Of a stretch of 8,155 nt of DNA, positions 6,310-8,155 are shown piece after piece (position 1 is the stretch's first letter; each line of letters starts with the position of its first letter). Source of the stretch: Actinomycetota bacterium (GTDB lineage: Bacteria; Actinomycetota; Humimicrobiia; Humimicrobiales; Humimicrobiaceae); assembly GCA_003563375.1 (NCBI GenBank), contig PWSB01000161.1:1-8155 (forward strand). Reading direction: 5' to 3'. The translations under genes and the position numbers were made by a program. The notes beneath the pieces are model-generated. The model ran no database searches, had not been told where the DNA came from, and saw only the letters and a program-made list of their open reading frames with translations.

Positions 6310-6993
6310 CTAGGTAAAATTTTTCTTTATCTTTGAGATATATCCATGGATATCCCCTGAATTGGAGACTGCTGACCCCATGACCAGTACACTTGCTCCA
6401 GCTCCCAGGACAAGGGGAGCGGTTTCTTCATTTATCCCCCCGTCCACTTGTATTTCTATGGCCTTGTACTTATCCTGGGCCTGCGCGTGATTGTCTATCA
6501 TCGATTTAAGTTTTCTTATCTTATTGAGCATAGAAGGTATAAATTTTTGCCCTCCGAAACCAGGATTGACCGTCATCAACAGGATAAGGTCAGAAAGGTC
6601 AAGGACATTTTCGATATAAGAAAGAGGGGTGGAGGGATTTAAGGCAATGCCTGCCTTTAGGCCTGCTTTTTTTATTTCAGACAAGGTGCGGTGTAGGTGC
6701 GGAGAGGTTTCTGCATGTACAGTAATAAGGTCTGCCCCGCTGTCTATAAAAGGAACAAGCATGGTTTCGGGTTTTTTTACCATAAGATGGACATCGAAAA
6801 AGAGTTTGCTTTTTCTTCTTATGCTTTTTACCACATGGGGCCCTATGCTGATGTTTGGAACATAATTGCCGTCCATTATATCGAGATGAAGCATATCTAT
6901 TTCTGCTTTTTCAATCTGAATGAGTTGTTTTGACAGATCAAAAAAGTCAAAATCAGTTATGGACACGGAGATTTTAACTTTATTTTTTCTCAA
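6310..6993 (-). CDS. rpe: Ribulose-phosphate 3-epimerase
   Basis: This enzyme interconverts ribulose 5-phosphate and xylulose 5-phosphate in the cytosolic pentose phosphate pathway or Calvin cycle. The 227 residues form the standard TIM barrel. The metal ligands His36, Asp38 (HLDIMDGNYVPN), His69 (DVHLMV) and Asp184 (QVDGGI) are all present. Asp38 and Asp184 are the acid/base pair. The phosphate-binding segments NPGFGGQKF (143-151) and GSAVSNS (206-212) are intact, as is the substrate serine Ser11 in KISVSI, where many homologues have PSIL. The start is a TTG (complement of 6991-6993), supported by GAAGGA 6 bases upstream and by the family N-terminus. Its 3' end faces the transporter gene and its 5' end faces the FMN riboswitch of ribD. 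No terminator is visible after its stop. Confidence 0.96.
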   Translation of the reverse strand: MRKNKVKISVSITDFDFFDLSKQLIQIEKAEIDMLHLDIMDGNYVPNISIGPHVVKSIRRKSKLFFDVHLMVKKPETMLVPFIDSGADLITVHAETSPHLHRTLSEIKKAGLKAGIALNPSTPLSYIENVLDLSDLILLMTVNPGFGGQKFIPSMLNKIRKLKSMIDNHAQAQDKYKAIEIQVDGGINEETAPLVLGAGASVLVMGSAVSNSGDIHGYISKIKKNFT

Positions 6994-6999
6994 GTTCAG

Positions 7000-7005
7000 T
7001 CCTTC
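7000..7005 (-). promoter_or_regulatory. Shine-Dalgarno GAAGGA supporting the TTG start of rpe
   Basis: Read on the minus strand, GAAGGA ends 6 bases before TTG at 6993. No in-frame ATG lies near the conserved N-terminus, so this SD supports a non-ATG start. Confidence 0.65.
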
Positions 7006-7124
7006 AATCCGTTTCTAGTATCCTATCATTGTAAACCATCCTATTTGATATTGCAGTACTTTGGCACAGGAAATCAATATTTTTTAAGTTTAATAGATCG
7101 TAGGCAAATTTTAAATAAAAATTA

Positions 7125-7154
7125 TTGTGATTGTAAACCTATTTCTGTTATAAT
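7125..7154 (+). promoter_or_regulatory. Sigma-70 promoter for the FMN riboswitch / ribD transcript
   Basis: TTGTGA (7125-7130) and a perfect TATAAT (7149-7154) are 18 bases apart. The predicted start near 7161 is about 30 bases before the first paired base of the aptamer. The remainder of the rpe-ribD spacer (about 7006-7124) is AT-rich with no other feature I can support; the divergent rpe promoter should lie there but no box stands out. Confidence 0.6.
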
Positions 7155-7189
7155 TCCTATCAATTCAAATGTGTTTTTGACAATTTATA

Positions 7190-7305
7190 AAATTTTCAAG
7201 GATAGGTGAAATTCCTTACCGGCAGTTATAGTCTGCAACCCTTAACAAAGGTGGACTTAGTGAAATTCTAAGACCGACAGTTAAAGTCTGGATGGGAGAA
7301 AATTT
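7190..7305 (+). ncRNA. FMN riboswitch aptamer (RFN element)
   Basis: This six-helix junction senses FMN in the nascent mRNA. P1 pairs AAATTTTC (7190-7197) with GAAAATTT (7298-7305). P2 is AGG/CCT (7204-7206 with 7214-7216) around the hallmark loop TGAAATT. P3 is GCAG/CTGC (7222-7225 with 7233-7236). P4 is CCTT/AAGG (7240-7243 with 7248-7251). P5 is CTTAG/CTAAG (7256-7260 with 7268-7272), again with TGAAATT. P6 is CAG/CTG (7278-7280 with 7288-7290). The conserved strings ACCGGCAGT, GACCGACAGT and AGTCTGGATG are present. It lies directly upstream of ribD, as expected for riboflavin operons, and FMN binding should switch expression off. Confidence 0.97.
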
Positions 7306-7337
7306 AAGGTATAAGATTTGAAGCCACGATTTTCTCC
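7295..7337 (+). promoter_or_regulatory. Antiterminator helix of the FMN riboswitch
   Basis: GGAGAAAAT (7295-7303) is the exact reverse complement of ATTTTCTCC (7329-7337). The left arm overlaps the 3' strand of P1 and the right arm covers the terminator loop and the first base of its descending stem (7337). The helix is therefore incompatible with P1 and sits over the terminator, which is the expected switch: without FMN this helix forms and transcription continues. Confidence 0.8.
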
Positions 7338-7349
7338 GTGGCTTTTTTT
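7321..7349 (+). terminator. Rho-independent terminator of the riboswitch expression platform
   Basis: AAGCCACG (7321-7328) pairs with CGTGGCTT (7337-7344) around an 8-base loop, and the stem runs into seven consecutive T (7343-7349). It ends only 4 bases before the ribD ATG, so it stops transcription when FMN is bound. It could also mask the ribosome landing site. Confidence 0.92.
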
Positions 7350-7353
7350 AATT

Positions 7354-8155
7354 ATGGATAAATTTAATCAAGAAGACAAAAAATTTATGAGTTTGGCCCT
7401 AAAGCTTGCCCGCAAAGCCAAGGGTGATACCAGGCCCAATCCTATGGTTGGGGCCGTAATTGTAAAAGACGGCCGCATCTTGTCCACGGGCTACCATAAG
7501 AAAGCAGGCAAGGAACATGCTGAAATAGAGGCCATAAAAAAGGCTGATGAGCCCCTGGAAGGAGCAAGCTTGTTCGTTACCCTGGAGCCCTGCAACATCC
7601 ATGCAAAGACTCCTCCATGTGTAGACCAGTTGATAAAACACAGGTTTGCTGAGGTTATCATAGGCTCAATAGACCCAAATCCCTCTATTTGCGGAAAGGG
7701 AGTAAAAGAATTAGAAAAGGCTAACATCAAGGTAAGGTCTGGCCTTATGAGGGAAGAAGTGGCTAGACAGAACGAGGAATTTTTCAAGAATATGAAAACA
7801 GGCCTGCCTTTTATCACCTCCAAAATAGCCGCTAGCCTCGACGGGAAGATAGCTTCGGCAAGCCGGGATTCCAAATGGATTACCTCGGATTATTCCAGAA
7901 GATTGGTATATAGCTTAAGGAAAGATATTGGATGCATACTTACCGGAATAGGCACCGTGGTCTGCGATGATCCTTATCTGCTCCCTTACAGCAGTGATGG
8001 CGGACTCAGAAAAGCAGGGGGATTTTGGAGGGTTATTTTTGACAGCGGCCTAAAACTTGAGCTGGATTCAAATATAGCAAAGACATTGGGCATGGCAGAT
8101 ACAATAATCTTTACCCAGAGCAAGGACAGAGGCAAAATTGAAGAGCTAGAAAAAA
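7354..8155 (+). CDS. ribD: Bifunctional riboflavin biosynthesis protein RibD (deaminase/reductase), 3' end outside the window
   Basis: The first 267 residues are present. RibD deaminates the pyrimidine made by GTP cyclohydrolase II and then reduces its ribose side chain. The deaminase domain (about 8-148) shows RPNPMVGAVIV (27-37), the zinc/catalytic HAE (His55, Glu57) and the zinc cysteines Cys80 and Cys89 in LEPCNIHAKTPPC. The common form of that segment is PCSH-x-GKTPPC, so the His is displaced by one position here. DPNP (107-110) and GKG (114-116) follow. The reductase domain begins near 152 with the NADPH-binding SLDGKIA (161-167), SKWIT (173-177) and GIGTV..DDP (198-207). ATG 7354 fits the family N-terminus; a later ATG (7387) would cut into the first conserved helix. 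No SD is present because the riboswitch terminator abuts the start. It is probably the first gene of a riboflavin operon. Confidence 0.96.
   Translation, partial: MDKFNQEDKKFMSLALKLARKAKGDTRPNPMVGAVIVKDGRILSTGYHKKAGKEHAEIEAIKKADEPLEGASLFVTLEPCNIHAKTPPCVDQLIKHRFAEVIIGSIDPNPSICGKGVKELEKANIKVRSGLMREEVARQNEEFFKNMKTGLPFITSKIAASLDGKIASASRDSKWITSDYSRRLVYSLRKDIGCILTGIGTVVCDDPYLLPYSSDGGLRKAGGFWRVIFDSGLKLELDSNIAKTLGMADTIIFTQSKDRGKIEELEK

Noticed and set aside
7491..7874. 127-codon open frame on the minus strand
   Set aside because: It lies wholly antisense to ribD, whose motifs are intact in the other strand.
1..8155. Defence system, phage, CRISPR or transposon signature
   Set aside because: No repeat array, integrase, transposase, nuclease or toxin-antitoxin pattern is visible in any gene or spacer.

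Overview
The window is ordinary bacterial chromosome. Genes are densely packed on both strands and separated by short, very AT-rich spacers. The coding regions make heavy use of ATA, AGG and AGA codons. Bacterial signals are clear: Shine-Dalgarno sequences of the AGGAGG/GGTGAT type, sigma-70-like promoters, rho-independent terminators and an FMN riboswitch. A Thermotoga-type single-cluster [4Fe-4S] ferredoxin and a small cyclophilin-fold protein of the TM1367 type suggest an anaerobic, low-to-moderate-GC lineage, possibly thermophilic or an uncultured phylum. The sequence alone does not fix the phylum. I saw no mobile element, CRISPR array, tRNA or rRNA.

Layout from left to right: the 3' end of a slipin/stomatin-like SPFH gene (+) with a hairpin after it; a GNAT N-acetyltransferase followed closely by a membrane-anchored TPR protein (both +, probably one transcript); a convergent hypothetical helical protein (-); a cyclophilin-like protein (-); a divergent small ferredoxin (+); a bidirectional terminator; an exported multi-spanning membrane protein (-) that resembles the membrane domain often found with bactofilins; a divergent Na/Pi-cotransporter with a PhoU-like tail (+); ribulose-phosphate 3-epimerase rpe (-), convergent with the transporter; then a promoter, an FMN riboswitch with terminator and antiterminator, and ribD (+), which runs off the right edge.

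The best understood unit is at the right end. The FMN aptamer, its mutually exclusive antiterminator and terminator helices and the riboflavin gene ribD can all be read base by base. FMN binding should favour the terminator and shut off ribD and whatever riboflavin genes follow it outside the window. rpe is divergent from it and interconverts ribulose 5-phosphate, which is a riboflavin precursor, so the two may be metabolically linked. The left part is a mix of membrane-quality/stress (slipin), modification (GNAT), scaffold (TPR) and redox (ferredoxin) genes with no evident shared pathway. I did not find a convincing new multi-gene system. The most interesting loose ends are the unrecognised gene at 2427-2846 with its odd upstream region, the stand-alone bactofilin-type membrane domain, and the terminator that sits directly against an SD-less ribD start.
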